Source: Ceratodon purpureus (Eukaryota > Streptophyta > Bryopsida > Pseudoditrichales > Ditrichaceae). Taken from it: a stretch of DNA of 64,000 nt. Where the stretch lies: positions 16,127,808-16,191,807 of the forward strand of contig CM026433.1 of NCBI GenBank assembly GCA_014871385.1, written 5' to 3'. The translations under genes were made by a program, and so were the position numbers. Under the pieces are notes generated by a model. That model was not told where the DNA came from, searched no databases, and saw only the letters and a list, made by a program, of their open reading frames with translations. Shown here piece after piece: positions 23,459 through 37,093 of the stretch. Each line of letters begins with the position of its first letter. Position 1 is the first letter of the stretch.

Positions 23459-25663
23459 TGAATTGAGTGGCTCCTTAGCAGACAGATAGAAGTGTAAAAT
23501 TTGTCAAGACGCGCAAGAATACGCTGTCCATGGGCTCCTCCATTATCCAATAAATATTTTAATCCTTGTTTAGGCAAAAATCTATCCACTACATTAAGAG
23601 ACTCTTTTACCGCGTTCTAGAGCATTCTCTAATTGCCACCAAGAAGCCTATTATAATTTGCTCTCTTCCACCACATTATAGTCCCCTCCTATAATCCAGC
23701 TATTTTGTTGTAGAAGCGCTTTTGGGATTTGGCTCCAGAGTATTCTCCTATCTCGAGCGTCATTGGAGTCGTAGATATTGGCTATTCTATAATTGTCACC
23801 TGTAAAAGTAGCAAATGTAATCCAGAGTATCTAGCCTTGGTGAAAGCTTCCATTGCACTTGTGATGTTTGGCATGAGACAACTGTTGATCAATATGGCTA
23901 AGCGACCGTACCCAACTCTAGCCTCATCCCTTGCATGCTTGTACCCCTAAAATGCCTTGGTGTTAAAATTCATGCTTTGACAATGGAGCTGCTTAGCAAG
24001 GCCCACAGCCTTTATGGCTGTTAATTTGTGTTTTTGGATTAAAATTATATTCGGTACTAGGAGAAGCCCCAATAAATAATTTTCAAGCCTATGTACCTTC
24101 AACGAGTCCTTTAGGCCTCGTACATTTAACGATAGTAGGGCATCTTTATATTAGAAGACTCGAGGTTGTTAGAGTTAGGAGCTTCAAACGTTTGGCCGAT
24201 TGCTGCAGCTTTGTAGATCCTAATGTGCCACTGGACTCAGATTGAGTATTTCTCCTGGAATTGAGCCTCTCCCTTTGTTCTGCTCAACATGTCGAGTGTT
24301 CTTCAAAGCCCTCGTTTAGAGCCGTCTGTATTATCATCTTTCTCCTGCATGGGACTAGTGACTTGCAGCTCCGGCCTTCCTCTCCAATGGAGCTGCCAAA
24401 TGCATCGTGGGAAATCCTTTAGATTAAGATTAGAGTTTGTCGTAGATTTACCATCCCACCCCTTGCTTTGTATAGCCTCTATCTTCTTGAAGGCATCAGT
24501 GGAAGATTCGTCGAGGAGAATGCATACCTTCCCAAGTGGGTCATTAATGATAATTTGAGCTCACGAAGAGGCTTTGGTTGGCAATACTTCTTGTCTTTTG
24601 GAGGTAGCGCTGCTCCCGATCCATGAACTAACCTTCAACATTGAGTCCACTCCTCTCTTCAATCCTAGATGTCGCCGCTAGCATCTTGGTCTGATTCTTG
24701 GAGACCAATTCATGGGAATTCCTTTATCATGTACTAAGTTACTGGCAAGCATGTCTCTCACTTGCTCAGTCGTGAGCATAAGATGCGACGTCTGCTCAAC
24801 CTGCTAAGCGCCAATACCCTCCTGCAAGGAATTCTCCACTCTCACATTCTTGGCATGACGACCTTGCACTAACGTAGGCGACTTCTTGGAATTTTAGCGC
24901 AAAATCCCCATAAAGCCTTGGTCAGTCCGTAGATTCCGACCCTCATCCTCAACAACATTTGCATGGTGGACCTAGCTACTGAGGGACCTGGGCACTAGAT
25001 TCTCTACTTAGGGTTGGATGATCAGAGTTCTCTCAATCTAATAACGCATGAGTTGTTGAACTTCAAGTCTAAGCAATCTGCAACTCTATGATTAAGAGAA
25101 AGACCGAATCTTCACCAAATCGGTTTAGGGTCGTAGTTGAGGAGGACAATATTCTGCTTTCTTAGAATTCCTACCACCTCTACACCCGAAGTCCATCCCA
25201 GGGATAAATCTAACTCAATGCAAAAGCGAAGGTCTCTGATGAACCTATTCTTGGAATCAACGGTGTAAACAGAACCTAACGAGGTTGCGATCAACCCTTC
25301 TACCGGTTTGAATTCATGCGGAATTTTGACAAAGCTCACCCATGCGCGGATTTTCAAGCTTGGAGGATAATTGAGATTGAAATTTGGCACCCACTCTTAG
25401 TAAATGCACGCCCCTACGTTGTAATGTGTAGGATCAAGGCCATAATTGCTCGTCTACTGGTTACATTGGCCATATTGAAAAAAATAAAACCCCTCCTTAT
25501 GTCCATTTTTTGGGTTGTGTCGTTAAAGCCTAAATTCTAGTTTAGCAGCTGTACCTAGTCTACAATGGAACTCCCCAGGATTTTCTTGCCCACAAAACTT
25601 GCAATGGCTGTAGTATTCTTAAGAAAAATTGCCTCTCTTTCTAAATTTGAAATATCTAAAGTG

Positions 25664-25668
25664 AGCTC
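25664..25668 (+). repeat. E2 target-site duplication, left (AGCTC)
   Basis: AGCTC directly before the 5' LTR, repeated exactly at 51540-51544 after the 3' LTR. Confidence 0.9.
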
Positions 25669-26091
25669 TGTTAACCGGAGATTTCTCAATCTTCCCTCCC
25701 TCAGTTTCAGTAGCCTTTTTCGCAGTTTTTCATCCCTGGCTCCGACAGTCATCCAGTCGGCTGGATGAACTCTGTCACAGCCGACTGGATGAACTCTGTC
25801 GTAGCCGACTGGATGATTTCTGCTAGGTTCTTAAGGCAGGTTTTAGGGTTTCTAAGATCATTCCTCACTAGTGCACTCAGAGTTAGGAGAGACTGAGGAG
25901 TCTTTATGAGCTACTGTACCATGATTTTGGGGCAGATTTGACCCTGTTTATACAGTTTTTACTCACTTTTCCACTTCTTTTGAGTGTTTCCAGCATTGTA
26001 TGAGTGTTTCAGCACCATTGTTAGTTGGGTTTTTGTAGGGTTTTGATGGGTTGTGAAGGTTAGGGTTTTATGGGAAATCCTCCCTTTACCA
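25669..26091 (+). repeat. E2 5' LTR (423 bp)
   Basis: Opens TGTTAACCGG, ends CCCTTTACCA. Contains a 24-bp tandem array with the GCCGACTGGATGA core (25754-25815). Two differences from the 3' LTR, both in the stretch that reads gaccctgtttatacag. Confidence 0.95.
25754..25815 (+). repeat. Three 24-bp tandem repeats in E2 LTR
   Basis: Units contain (A)GCCGACTGGATGAACTC; the first is preceded by CATCCAG so that catccagtcggctggatg is a near-perfect palindrome. The same array is in the 3' LTR at 51202-51263. Being in the LTR it could be part of the promoter/enhancer. Confidence 0.85.
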
Positions 26092-27128
26092 TTGGCGACC
26101 ATGCTCTAGTTCGTTCCATGTGAATCTCCTGCTGTTTGGGGGCTGTCCACACACTAGAAGGGTTAGAAAGTACACTCATTAGGGCTGCAGGGGTGCAGCA
26201 GGAGCTGTTACGACCTCCTAGTAGTGCTGATTGTTGTTCATTCTCAGTTCACAGACTGCACAGTTTTTGATTGGGTGTTGGGCGTCACTGCAAGTGTCTG
26301 CATTGGGGGCAGGCTGCACCATCAGCACTGGCAGAATCTTTGGTGTTTCACTCAACATCACTGGGGCAGTAGACAGAGGACAACAAGTACTCAGGTGTTT
26401 CCAAGGTGGAGGCACTGGTGCAGTTACAGAGGCAGACCAGCACACGTCCAGAGCGCAGTGACAGCAGAGCGGATCTGTTGCAGACTGGAGGGCGTAGGTG
26501 CTGCGATGTTTTTTTTGAGGCAGAATTTTCATCACCCACCACAGTGAACTGAGGGCAGTTCACAGATCGAAAAAGGGGATACAGGCTGATCTGCAACCTC
26601 ATCACGGGCGAGGAGGTGAAGGTAAGTCACTGTAACCCTAGTATTTTAGATTCAAAGTTACAGATCCAGAAAAATTGCTGTTAAGGAATTTGAATTTTGA
26701 ATTTGGGTATATCGATTGGCACCTCAGTCAGCCTTGCGGATCTCAAAGTTGGGATCTGGACAGACTGTAGGATAGTGTGGAGTACTTGAGTCTGCAATTG
26801 AATTGGGTTTTAGGTAAAACTGTAAGGACAGTTAACCACAGGATTAAAAATCTGTAGGAGTTAATACACTGCGAAAAAGGGGATAGCAAACAGCTGGGAA
26901 GTATACCCCAGAACATGTTCAGTAAGAATTTTCAGTAAGGAAAAAGATGGTACTACTAACCGGGCCACACAGCTAGGGGGCTGCGGTCTGTGAGTGTTGT
27001 ATTGGCAGGAAGACTCAGGACAGTGAACAGTCGACTGACTGTGAAGGGAGAAGTGCAATCAGTCAACAGCAGAGGCAAGTAGCACCATACAAGCAGCAGA
27101 ACAACTCAACAGTCAACAACCAACATCC
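26092..27128 (+). other. E2 leader with possible primer-binding site
   Basis: Untranslated leader between the 5' LTR and gag. Right after the LTR the sequence ttggcgaccatgctc begins; TGG plus the position suggest the primer-binding site. I could not match it confidently to a particular tRNA 3' end. No gene is supported in the leader. Confidence 0.5.
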
Positions 27129-29560
27129 ATGGAGGAGGGGGACCAAAATGACCTGCGAGCAGAAAGGCAGGCCAAGGAACGATTCAGACGCTACATGCAA
27201 CGGGATGAACGGGCGACAGAGCCAACTCCAGCGGAAGGACATGGCCGACTTAGCTCACAGGGCAGTGCGGCTAAGCAGGTAGGAGAACTCATTGACATGG
27301 AGGTGGAAAACGACCTGTCATCATCAGATGGCAGAACCAGAGAGAGCAGATTTGGAGGGGAGACACAGTTCAAAAAAGGGGATAGGCTGAGCCGCCAGCC
27401 TGACCCAACTAGTACACCCTGGAAGTATCAAGACATGAAGAGGACATCATCATTCAGGAGGGATTTTTCCACTGCTGCAGATGATTACAACACTTTCAGG
27501 GAAGAACGCAGACAGACGCAGGAGGTCTTCGCAGAACCAACCCAGTGGCCCAGTACAGTCACTGGCAGAGCCGACACGGGCACAGAGCCCACTCGAGGGC
27601 GCAGCCGACCAGTCTCTCCTGGACACCTGCCACAAACCCCAGAAACCTTACCTGCTGCTTTTCAGAGTTTGAAGCAGAAGCTGGAAGAGACCAAGAGTCG
27701 ATCAGTCCAGGAACAGGGACTTGCAAATCCCACAGAAGGTGGACCCAGCAGGAATGTTCATTTTCTGGACGAATTCAGACTCCGGGCTGAGTGGGAGCAA
27801 GAAGAGGAGGACAGGCGAGCTGTGGAAGCATTCAAAGCCGACTTACAAGCTAGAAGAGAGAGGGCCAGACAGATTTCTACGACCCACACTCACAGCAGGC
27901 CTGATCCAGGTAAATACCTCCAGCAATTGGAGGCTTTACAGCAGGCTGCACCCTCGGGCGAGGCGTCGTTGCATCACTGGCATACTGAGCCACAGTGGCC
28001 GCCAGAACCGTCTCAGACTGCATGGGAGCTTGAGTTCAACCGACGGGTCCAGGAGACAGCTCAGAGGTTAGCCACCCAGCATTTAGCGGCACAGCAACGA
28101 GAGCAACAAAGGGTGGAAAGGGAAAGACAGGAGCTAGCGCAACTGCACGATTTATGGGAGGAACAGAGACGGGAGCGCGAACAGGAACAGACTGAAGGGA
28201 TTCCGGTCAGGACCCCCTACTTAGCCGACCCAACTCCGGAGGTGCCAGAGGATAGAAAGACACCTGGACCCCTTCCAACTGCAGCTCCCTCGGCAGTTCA
28301 TCGACCGCTTGCGTATGTGGATCACCTTACAGGCGACACCTATCACTCTGCCCAGCCGACTCAGCATACAGAAATCCCTGTCAGAATAGCAGAGCCCACT
28401 TTTGGGGAATCCGTCCCTGAAGTGATTTATGGGGGGAGACCTACAGTTCACACCTCATCCTCTGCCCCAGTGGGCTACAGCCCAGCTGTTGTCCCCGGAG
28501 GCTCTCACACTGCTGCACCTCCTCCACAACCTGCGAGGCATTCCACAGTGACATCAGTCGTGCGACCCCCTGCTGTGCCCACAGCCCGCACAACCGACTT
28601 CACCTCTGCACCTCCTCGACCCCCTGTCAGTACTCAACGAAAGCAGTTGCCGTACAGAGCCTACAAGGAAGGTAGTGATCCAGATGCCCATCTCCGCTAC
28701 TTTGATAAATGTGCCTGGTTCAATGGGGAAACTGATGAACAAGTGATTATCACACTGTTCGGGACAACTCTGGTGGATAAAGCCCAGAGATGGTTTGATG
28801 ATTGGCTGGATCACCATCTTTACTGCACATGGGAAGGAGGCTAAGGAAGCTTTCAAACTGCGATATCAAGAGCAGGATTCAGATGAGCAGGTTTACATGA
28901 CTCTCAGGACCTTCAAACAGGGTGAGGGAGAGAAGGTACAAGATTACTATGAACGTTTTATGAAGCTGATCAAGTGCCTGCAGACAGAAGTGGGAGAAGG
29001 GTTCAAGCTTACATATTTCAGGGCAGGTCTCCTTGATTACTTGAAGGTGACTACCAGCGGGTCCACAGCAAACACTCTTACCGAACTGAAGGAGTTGGCT
29101 AGGCGTTGTGAGACTAATTGTACTGACGCTTCGGGGAAGAAGTTATACTTTCAGGCCAAGAGGACAGAGCCGACTAATAGTCGGGCCAGTACTGCAAATG
29201 CCCAGGCAGATCAGGTGGAGACAGTCAACCGCAGGTTCTGCACGGTATGCAAGAAATTTGGGCATGAAGACAAATACTGCTTCGTGAACCCAGATAACCC
29301 AAACAACAGGTTACCCAGGGCAGATGGGAAGCCGACAGTAGGAGTTCACGAAGTATCGGCTACACAGCCGACTAGTGGCTCAGGAAGACAGTTCAACAGC
29401 CGACCTGGAGGATATCAAAACAGCGGAGCTGGCAGGATTGATGGGTGCTTCTTGTGTTTGGGCACTGACCATCAGATGCGTAATTGCCATTTACGTCTAA
29501 AGTTTCAGCAAATGTTGGCTGCTGAAAAGCTAGGAACTAACTCTGTTGGTGTCAACAGTG
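27129..29560 (+). CDS. E2 gag region
   Basis: Capsid/nucleocapsid part of E2, starting at the Met in ccATGGAGGAGGGG. It has an N-terminal charged region with coiled coil (about 27750-28200), then a Pro/Thr-rich part and the gag domain ([45 protein letters not shown]). Two zinc knuckles follow, [14 protein letters not shown] near 29240 and [14 protein letters not shown] near 29450. The layout is the same as E1 gag with roughly 60 % similar residues in the core. This part of the element is broken. Confidence 0.85.
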
Positions 29561-30179
29561 TGGAGTTGCAGGAGTTAGATAACCCTGAAGTGGCCACTAT
29601 ACTAACCAGGGCGGCTAGGGTGCGAGCTGGACTTCCACTGGAAGATAAGGAACTGAGAGAGCCAGAACCTCGACTGCCAAAGACTCAGGCAGACTGGGAG
29701 AAAGAGGAACGGCTCCGGAAGGAATTCATTGCTTTAACTGAGGAGGTTAATCGGGAGAATGAGCTGGCACAGCAGAAGGAAGAGGAGCTTCAAAAAGCAA
29801 ATGCGGATAACTCTACATCCACAGTTACAGATGGACCAGTACTGGATAGTGACTGGGCAGGGTTTCCTGATGCGGACTGCTTGCAGGAGACACCCAAGCT
29901 GGTGCCGACTGGGACTTCGACAGAGCCGACTACTTCCCAGCCTTCAACAGCCGTTAAGACTGTGAGCAGACAGATTTTACAGACACCTATTACTGTGTCT
30001 TTGGGGGAACTGCTCGAAGTGGCCCCCAACCTTACTGAGTATGTCAGAGCGAAAGTATTTCCCAATACTCAGAGACAGCATAGATTGTCATTTGAGCCGA
30101 TTCAGCATCAGCAGACTTTAATGAAGACACAGCCTACAACAACACCAGTGGATATCCAGAATCCCCAAGGATCATCGGT

Positions 30180-33100
30180 ACACCCCAACCTGGTTGTTGG
30201 TGCAGTAGATATTGATCGAGGCCTTCCGGTCATTTCTGTGCAGGTGGGGCAGTTAACATTGGACAACGTACTCCTAGATGGAGGGTCTGGTGTCAACCTA
30301 ATTACTGAGGAGGAGCGAATTCGGTTGGGGTTGAAGGAGCCGTCACCAGCACCTTATCGATTGCGTATGGCTGATCAGGCCGTGGTGGAGCCAGTGGGGT
30401 TGATAAGGAATGTCCGGATTCATATCCATGGTATTCCGTACAACATCAGTCTGACTGTTATCAGGAACAAGGAGGTCAACGAAGCCTACAGCATGCTACT
30501 GGGCCGCCCTTGGCTCATAGATGCAAAGGTTACTCATGACTGGGGAAACAAACTGGTCACTATTCGGGGTAACGGCACGGTCAAGACGATATCTATCAAC
30601 CAACGAAAAGGTCCTCTGCCCAAGCTGCCAGAAGTACTGGTATGTTACAATTTAGATGAAGGGCTGACGGACGAGGAGGAGGATCGTTTTTTGAGGACAG
30701 AAGAGGATATATTCGCAGTGGGGACTATTACACTACCGGAGGGTTTGAGTCTTCCACTTAACAACGGGATTAACCGACCCCCAGCCGACCTTCGCAGAGC
30801 CGACTGTACCACAGCCGACATAAGAGCCGACTTGGGCACCGCCGACTCAGCGAAGGTACCTACCCCAGTTTCGGATTCTGCCACTTACGCAGAACACTTT
30901 TATACCTTCACGGAGGGTGACATGCCGGTGGATGAAACACCTGTAAGAGACAAGCTAGGGGATATGAAGGTGGCAGCATGGAACCTGACTGAAGAGGAGC
31001 AGTTACGCAAGATCAATGTTGGCTCTGAGGAGTCTCCCAAGATCTTGAAGATCGGCGCTCAATTGGAGCCAGCCATGGCCAAGGCAGCTGAGGACCTCTT
31101 GAGGGAATATACAGATGTGTTTGCTTGGACATACAAGGATTTGAAGGGCATACCTCCATCGGTAGCTCAGCACCGGATTGTGCTGGAGAAAGACATTCCG
31201 CCTATCCATCAGGCCCGTTACAGGATGAATCCGAACTATGCCAGCATTGTCAAACAGGATATTGACAAACTGTTGGCAGCAGGGTTCATCATACCAGTCG
31301 AGGAAGCAACCTGGCTCTCACCCATTGTTGTTGTTCCTAAAAAAAATGGTCAATTAAGGATTTGTATTGACTACAGAAAATTAAATGCTGCTACTAAAAA
31401 GGACCCTTACCCTCTACCGTTTACTGAAGAGGTGTTAGATGCTGTGGCAGGTTATGAAATGTACTCCTTCCTGGATGGTCGGTCTGGTTACTATCAGATT
31501 TCGATTGCTCCTGAGGATCGGCATAAGACTGCCTTCATCACGGAATGGGGCGCCTTTGTCTGGGTGGTCATGCCTTTCGGCCTGACTAATGCACCGCCGA
31601 CTTATCAGAGGGCTGTGAACAAAGCGTTCAAGGAATACTTGGGGCGATTTATGAAGCTGTTCCTAGATGACTTCACAGTGTACAGCGACCTAGCCGACCA
31701 TTTACAGAAACTGCGCCTATGTTTCGAGAAGTGCAGGCAGTATGGCATCAGTTTAAATCCAGAGAAGTGTGCATTTCTGGTCACCTCTGGCATTATACTA
31801 GGCCATGTGGTTTCTAAGGTAGGCAAGATGCCGGACCCTAAGAAGATTGAAGTTATTCAGGAGATGCCCCGACCACAGCACGGAGCCGACGTACAGGTTT
31901 TCAATGGATTTGCACAGTTCAACAGAATTTACATTAAATTCTATGCTCACATTATGGAGCCCATAACCAAACTGATGCGAAAATCCGAAGAGTTTGTGTG
32001 GATGGACAAGTGTGAAGCTGCGTGGTTGGAAATCAAGGACAGATATACCAAGGCACCAATCCTGGTTGCCCCCCGCTGGGATTTGGAGTTTCATGTCCAC
32101 ACAGATGCCTCTGACATAGCCGTCGGGGCTATGCTGGCTCAGAACCAGACAGGGAAGTGTGACCAGCCGATCTCTTATGCTTCTAGATTGCTTAATTCCG
32201 CTGAAAAAAATTATACCACCACAGAAAAGGAAGCCCTGGCTATGGTCTATGCTCTTACAAAATATCGCCATTATCTTTTGGGGAACAAGGTGGTTTTTTA
32301 TGTGGATCATATGGCTCTAGTGTATTTGGTTAATAAGCCTCAAGTGTCTGGGCGGATTGCCCGATGGCTTTTGTTATTTCAGGAGTATGATTTCACAGTG
32401 GTGTACAAGCTCGGCAGGACGCATGGCGCAGCCGACTTACTCAGCCGACTTCCTAACGGCGAGCCGCCTACTGGAGTCCCTGACCAGCTTCCTGACGCTG
32501 GGTTATTCTACGTATCCCCTGAGTGGTTGCAAGACATCCGAGATTACTTGCGTACTGGAGAGCCGCCTGCCACTATGCCTAAGGATGACAAGCGGAAGCT
32601 ACTGTTACGCGCCCTTCCTTATACTTTACTGGATGGAGTGCTACATAAGAAGGGGCAGGATTTGGTACTGAGACGGGTTTTAGATCCTGTTCAAGCGGAT
32701 ACAGTAATGAGGGAGATGCATGACGGCTGCGCAGGTGGACACTTCTCCCAGGATATCACCTCCAGGAAGATTCTGGATGCTGGGTACTGGTGGCCGACTC
32801 TCCATAAGGATGTTTCGGAGTATTGCAGGGCCTGTGATAAGTGCCAACGGGTCGGAGGATTGGCCAACACAGGACTCGCCCAGTTAGTCACCAGCCTACC
32901 TGCAGAGCCGTTCATGAAGTGGGGCTTGGATTTTGTGGGGCCCATCAAGCCAGCATCAGCCAAGACAGGTAACAGGTACATTCTCGTGGCAACTGACTAT
33001 GCGACTAAATGGGTGGAGGCTAAGGCACTCCGCACGAACACAGCCGCTGTCACTGCCAAGTTTTTGTATGAGAATATCCTGACCCGCTACGGCTGTCCTC

Positions 33101-33915
33101 TAACTCTGGTCAGCGACCAAGGCACTCACTTCATCAACGAGGCCATCGAGTATTTGGTACAGCACTTTCTTCTCCAGCATCGGACATCCACAACTTACTA
33201 TCCACAGGGCAATGGACAAGCAGAATCGACCAACAAGGTTCTAGGGCGGATACTTACCAAACTGGTCAGTGACAACAGGACTGACTGGGATGAGCATTTA
33301 CCGACTGCCTTATTCTCTTACAGGACCGCTTTTAAGGTTAGTACTGGGTATACCCCTTTTCAGCTAGTCTACGGGCTCCATCCACTTATGCCTACGGAGT
33401 ACACTGTCCCTACCCGCAGAACCGACGGTGCGATTGATTTTACTCAAACTCGAGTCTTACAGGCTCGCACAGCCGACCTGGAGCAGCTGGATAGTCACAG
33501 GTTGGCAGCGCAGGACCAGTCCGGTAGTAGGCAGTGGAACAGATCTTTGTGGAGCCAACAACACTACCGACAGAAGGATTTTCAAGTGGGGGACCATGTT
33601 CTCTGGTACCCCAAGGGCGAAAAGGAACATGCCGGGAAATTTAAGAGCAGGTGGTTCGGGCCATATCGCGTTCAGTACCGGCTACCTAACAATACAGCCC
33701 TGCTAGTAACTGAGGGTCATTTTGAGCCCAACCCCATCATTGTCAACATTAATAAGTTGAAGCCTTACAGGTTTTATTCGGAAGATCAGTTGGTCACTAT
33801 CGGCCCCAAGCAGCTGCCACGTGGTATCCCCACAAACCCTAATGTGCAGCCGCCCGTACCAACGACTCCCGGCACCCAACAGTTAAACGACACCGAACCC
33901 ATCGAGGATCAGTGA
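30180..33915 (+). CDS. E2 pol region (PR-RT-RNase H-IN)
   Basis: Retropepsin motif [11 protein letters not shown] near 30270. RT with [11 protein letters not shown] near 31660 and the preceding [15 protein letters not shown]. RNase H with [10 protein letters not shown] near 32100, [13 protein letters not shown] and VDHMALVYL. Integrase HHCC finger (GGHF...ACDKCQ) around 32735-32850, catalytic core [12 protein letters not shown] near 32920, SDQGTHF near 33110, [14 protein letters not shown] near 33200, and RWFGPYRV near 33650. It ends about 100 residues after the GPY module without a chromodomain. Many codons differ from E1 in ways that create GCCGAC in the DNA. Confidence 0.9.
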
Positions 33916-33945
33916 GTTGGCTCTAAACATTCTTCCAGCTCTACC

Positions 33946-36160
33946 ATGGAGGCTTCTGCGTGTCACACTGCCTCTACTCACGGCCCTACCATTACTACCT
34001 CACCCACTCTCCCCGACAGTAATGATCCGCCCCCTCGCCTACCCACTGTTCCTACAGTCGGGTGTTTTTCAGTCCAGCCTATGGACATTTCTACACCGGC
34101 TCCCTCTCCCCTTTTCTCCCAAACCCTACATCCCCCTCGTCTACCCCATAGCTCACCTCTCTCAGCCACTGTCTCTCACTCTCCACCGAGGTTGCTTCCT
34201 CCTTCTCTTGTCGATTTCGCTATCGCTCAGCCCCCGAAGCCCACTTCTCCTGTAGCGCAGTGTTGCCTGCTGCGGCCTTTTTCCTCTAGCACAGCCGCAG
34301 AAGTACGCCGGGGCGCAGCATCACGGGACTTGGAAGGATCGTGGACTCCACCAAACAGCCACCGCACTCCGAGTTCCGGCATCCCGACCGCAGCCGTTGG
34401 CGTTGCTTTTCCAGCTACCGTCGCAGTGCCATCTGCTTGCTTCCATTCAGACTTGGTGGGCCGCAGCAACCCTCCCGAGACACCATCGCTGAAGGCACCG
34501 GACCCCGATGCGCAGTTATCGACTTCCTCCCGACTGAAGCCACCGGTGCCTCCACACACCTCGGGTCAGTTGCTCGATCAAGGTTTTCAATTTTCTCCTC
34601 CTCCGTACTCTCCATTAGCGGTTGCTGTTTTTCCTTTAGACTCCCCGCGTTCTCGCCCGTCTCCCGGCAGTGTGACTGCATTTCCCTCTTCCTGGTCGAG
34701 ACTTTTAGCTGCTGTCAAATCAGAAAGTGTAGCCAGTGAGGTGCGGCCTGGCACTGTTCTTCCTCTTCCGGCCATATCCCCCCCTGGAGGCCGACTTTAG
34801 GTCTCAGCACTGTAATCGGGTTTGTCGGTCTGTAACCCACCCTTCGGAGTCATTCACTTTCCCCGCATCCGAGCTGGTTGCTCAGCCACAGTGTGTCACA
34901 AATAGGGCTGATGGCTCTGAGCCGATCTCAGCCCCAACGTCGGGGAGTAGTCCATCAGACCCCCTAGATTTTCCCGTCCATTGCTCGCAGGCTTACTCCT
35001 TACGCTGCGGCTTCACCAACAGTGCTGCTGCACCAGTCCCTGTTCAGCATCGGCGCCACAACCGCCGACGAAGACGAGGCCGATTCGGCACCCTCGAAAG
35101 ATACTTTGCTCGGGGTGTCCTTCCTTCTTCCGACAGCATCGAAGCAATGGAAGAGCCCGGTCCCAGCCAGCCTCCAGTTACTCTGGACACGCCACCGAAC
35201 CTTGCAGAGCAGACCGACACGCCGGTAAGCCCTGTTGCGGCTATCGCCCAACCACTGTCAACTGCTGACTCCCTGCCCCCCAGCCAGGATCAGCGCCGGG
35301 GCACGAAACGTAAGCTCACCCCCGTAGACGGCCGCGTTCCACGATGCATTCAGGTTTCTCGCAAACCTAACCGACGGTGGGACTTTGTCTTCGAACCATA
35401 CACACAGTGGACTCCTTGGACCAGTATGGGAGACGATGATTGGGCGGCTCAGGTTAGTTTGGAAGTTTTTTATCATTTTCAGTGGCCGGAGCCTCGGACA
35501 GAACTGCTGCTTGATTTTGTGGAGGGGTTCGAATATATACAGCCACCCAAGGGAAAAAGACGACCTGCAAGCGAGTTAGGAGGACCTATTCGTTCCATGG
35601 TACGAGGTAAGCCAGTTGAAATCACTGCTTACGTTATTCGTGCTGCATTGGGCTTTGAGGCTGGAGTGGATATGGCTGGTCGAAAGCAGGTGACAGGCTA
35701 CCAACCGCGGTACAGTCAATACGGTCTGGCGGAGGAAGACTGGCAGCACGATGGTAACCGAGCCACAGCCCTCTTGCCTGCTTATCAGGTGCGGACCCAG
35801 GCTATTGGCGATGCTATTGGGTTTAAACAGCGCTTGCTGTTTGTCAGCAATGACCTCATGGACCACATCTGTGCGGCCGAGTCTGCTGGTGACCAAGGGA
35901 GGAGATTCGACTGGTCCCAGTTCGTCCTTACCAACCTCCGACGCCATTTGGTGTATATTCACTCGCAAGCCCCGGGAACGCGCCGTCTCCGAGGAGCACC
36001 TGTCATGGATGCTATCCTCTCTTATTGGTTTCCAGAGCGAGAGCAGGTTATCAAACCCCGCCAAGTCTCTTCTAGTGTTGACACAGCCGACGGCAGCCAC
36101 GAAGGTCCGCCAGCTAGCACACCACCCATTGTCAGCTCTGCTCTACGCGCTCAAACCAGT
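33946..36160 (+). CDS. E2 accessory region, part left of the E3 insertion
   Basis: Coding-like DNA 3' of integrase. A Pro/Ser/Thr-rich low-complexity part (33946-34800) is followed by a part with basic patches and then a globular domain at about 35380-36060 (DDDWAAQVSLEVFYHFQWPE, PRTELLLDFVEGFEY, VRGKPVEITAYVIRAALGFE, AILSYWFPERE). The domain aligns with the E1 accessory domain at about 8490-9130 and recalls the 'putative plant transposon protein' domain. E3 interrupts the region at 36160. The region as a whole is broken. No membrane segment. Function unknown. Confidence 0.7.
36156..36160 (+). repeat. E3 target-site duplication, left (CCAGT)
   Basis: CCAGT directly left of E3, repeated exactly at 49526-49530. 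Confidence 0.9.
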
Positions 36161-37093
36161 TGTCGGAACACGGAAACGCAACTAACATCCGGATAGTGCT
36201 CTAATTGAGCGTAAACTTCCGTACTGTCACTAGGTTCCGAGTATCGTCCAGGGATTCAATAGTGTTTCACCAAGTAGTTACTTCTAATCGTTCCGAGCCT
36301 TACCACTGCTCGGATAGTGTCTTCGGAACGTAACTCCCGAACTATCTCCTTCTCTATTCTTCTCTCATTAGGTGTTTCGTCCACAAACCCCAACGTCTCG
36401 GATCAGTTACCGTCTCACAACTGTCCTAGAGTACTCTGGCCAGCAGGTCACACAAACGATCCTCTCCGATTCGTGGGACTACAACGACAAACCAATCCGG
36501 ATCTGGGAGAACCAGGATCCGATTATCCCTAGGCGACCCGTACCACGTTCCGACTCCCCCTCTCACTATGCACGGAACCTCTTCAGAAGTTCAGGGAGCC
36601 CGACCAAGTAGTTCTTGATCCGCTTCGACCCTAGCGACGGCTATTCCGTATGAGGTTGATTTGGGGACGGAACAGTGAGGCTTCACTCCTACGACAATCC
36701 GCTAAATCTTTCCGCTCAATCCCATTTCCTTTCCGATTCGGGTCTCGTCGCAACTCCCATCACCTTCCTATCCGAGCTACAGCGGAACTCTCATATCCTT
36801 CCCGGATCATTCACACTTAGCGGGAAATCACGCACAGTACTTACAAAATACAAATACTTTACTGATAAGGAATATAGGAGGAAAACATGCAAAACGAAGA
36901 CCCGGACCGCATCGCCTGCCCGGTTTAAGTAAGCAGGGGCTTCACAAAAGCGGCGGCGCCGGCAGTTCAATCAAAACCCTAATCCCTAACTACCTACCTA
37001 GAATTCTACTTTACGACTAGGACGGATCTCCCGATCCGGAATCTACTCCTATAAATCCGGAAAGTTACGACAAGTGGCAGTGAGAGGAATCTA

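Larger units (their letters stand above)
19470..25668 (-). mobile_element. Decayed L1-like LINE (3' part and most of the body)
   Basis: Read on the minus strand. An ORF1-like region lies at about 25660-25110 (LEREAIFLKNT, TAIASFVGKKI; then SLKIRAWVSFVKIPHEF, RFCIELDLS), resembling the DUF4283 part of plant L1 ORF1. The endonuclease remnant is at about 23850-23640 (SNDARDRRILWSQIPKALL, WIIGGDYNVVEE), with RILARLDKFY near 23510. Reverse transcriptase spans about 22230-21170 (EEIGNWRLITILNIAYKILA, LVPRRFIQDNVF, then GWALIIKQVLLPTLWFFLL). A 3' part follows near 21150-20880 (RGLNLLNLQGAI, ALWSLVCNHASVSESKVWSK). The last recognisable part is near 19500 (reads as FHFF-type end before an A-rich stretch). 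Frames are broken by many stops and frameshifts, so it is an old dead copy. A MITE sits within it at 23112-23458 and E2 interrupts its ORF1. Confidence 0.8.

Noticed and set aside
26092-26115. Firm tRNA assignment for the E2 primer-binding site
   Set aside because: ttggcgaccatgctc is in the right place but does not match a tRNA 3' end that I can name with confidence.
33946-34800. Possible envelope gene 3' of E2 pol
   Set aside because: Pro/Ser/Thr-rich with no signal peptide or membrane segment, and it leads into the accessory domain shared with E1.
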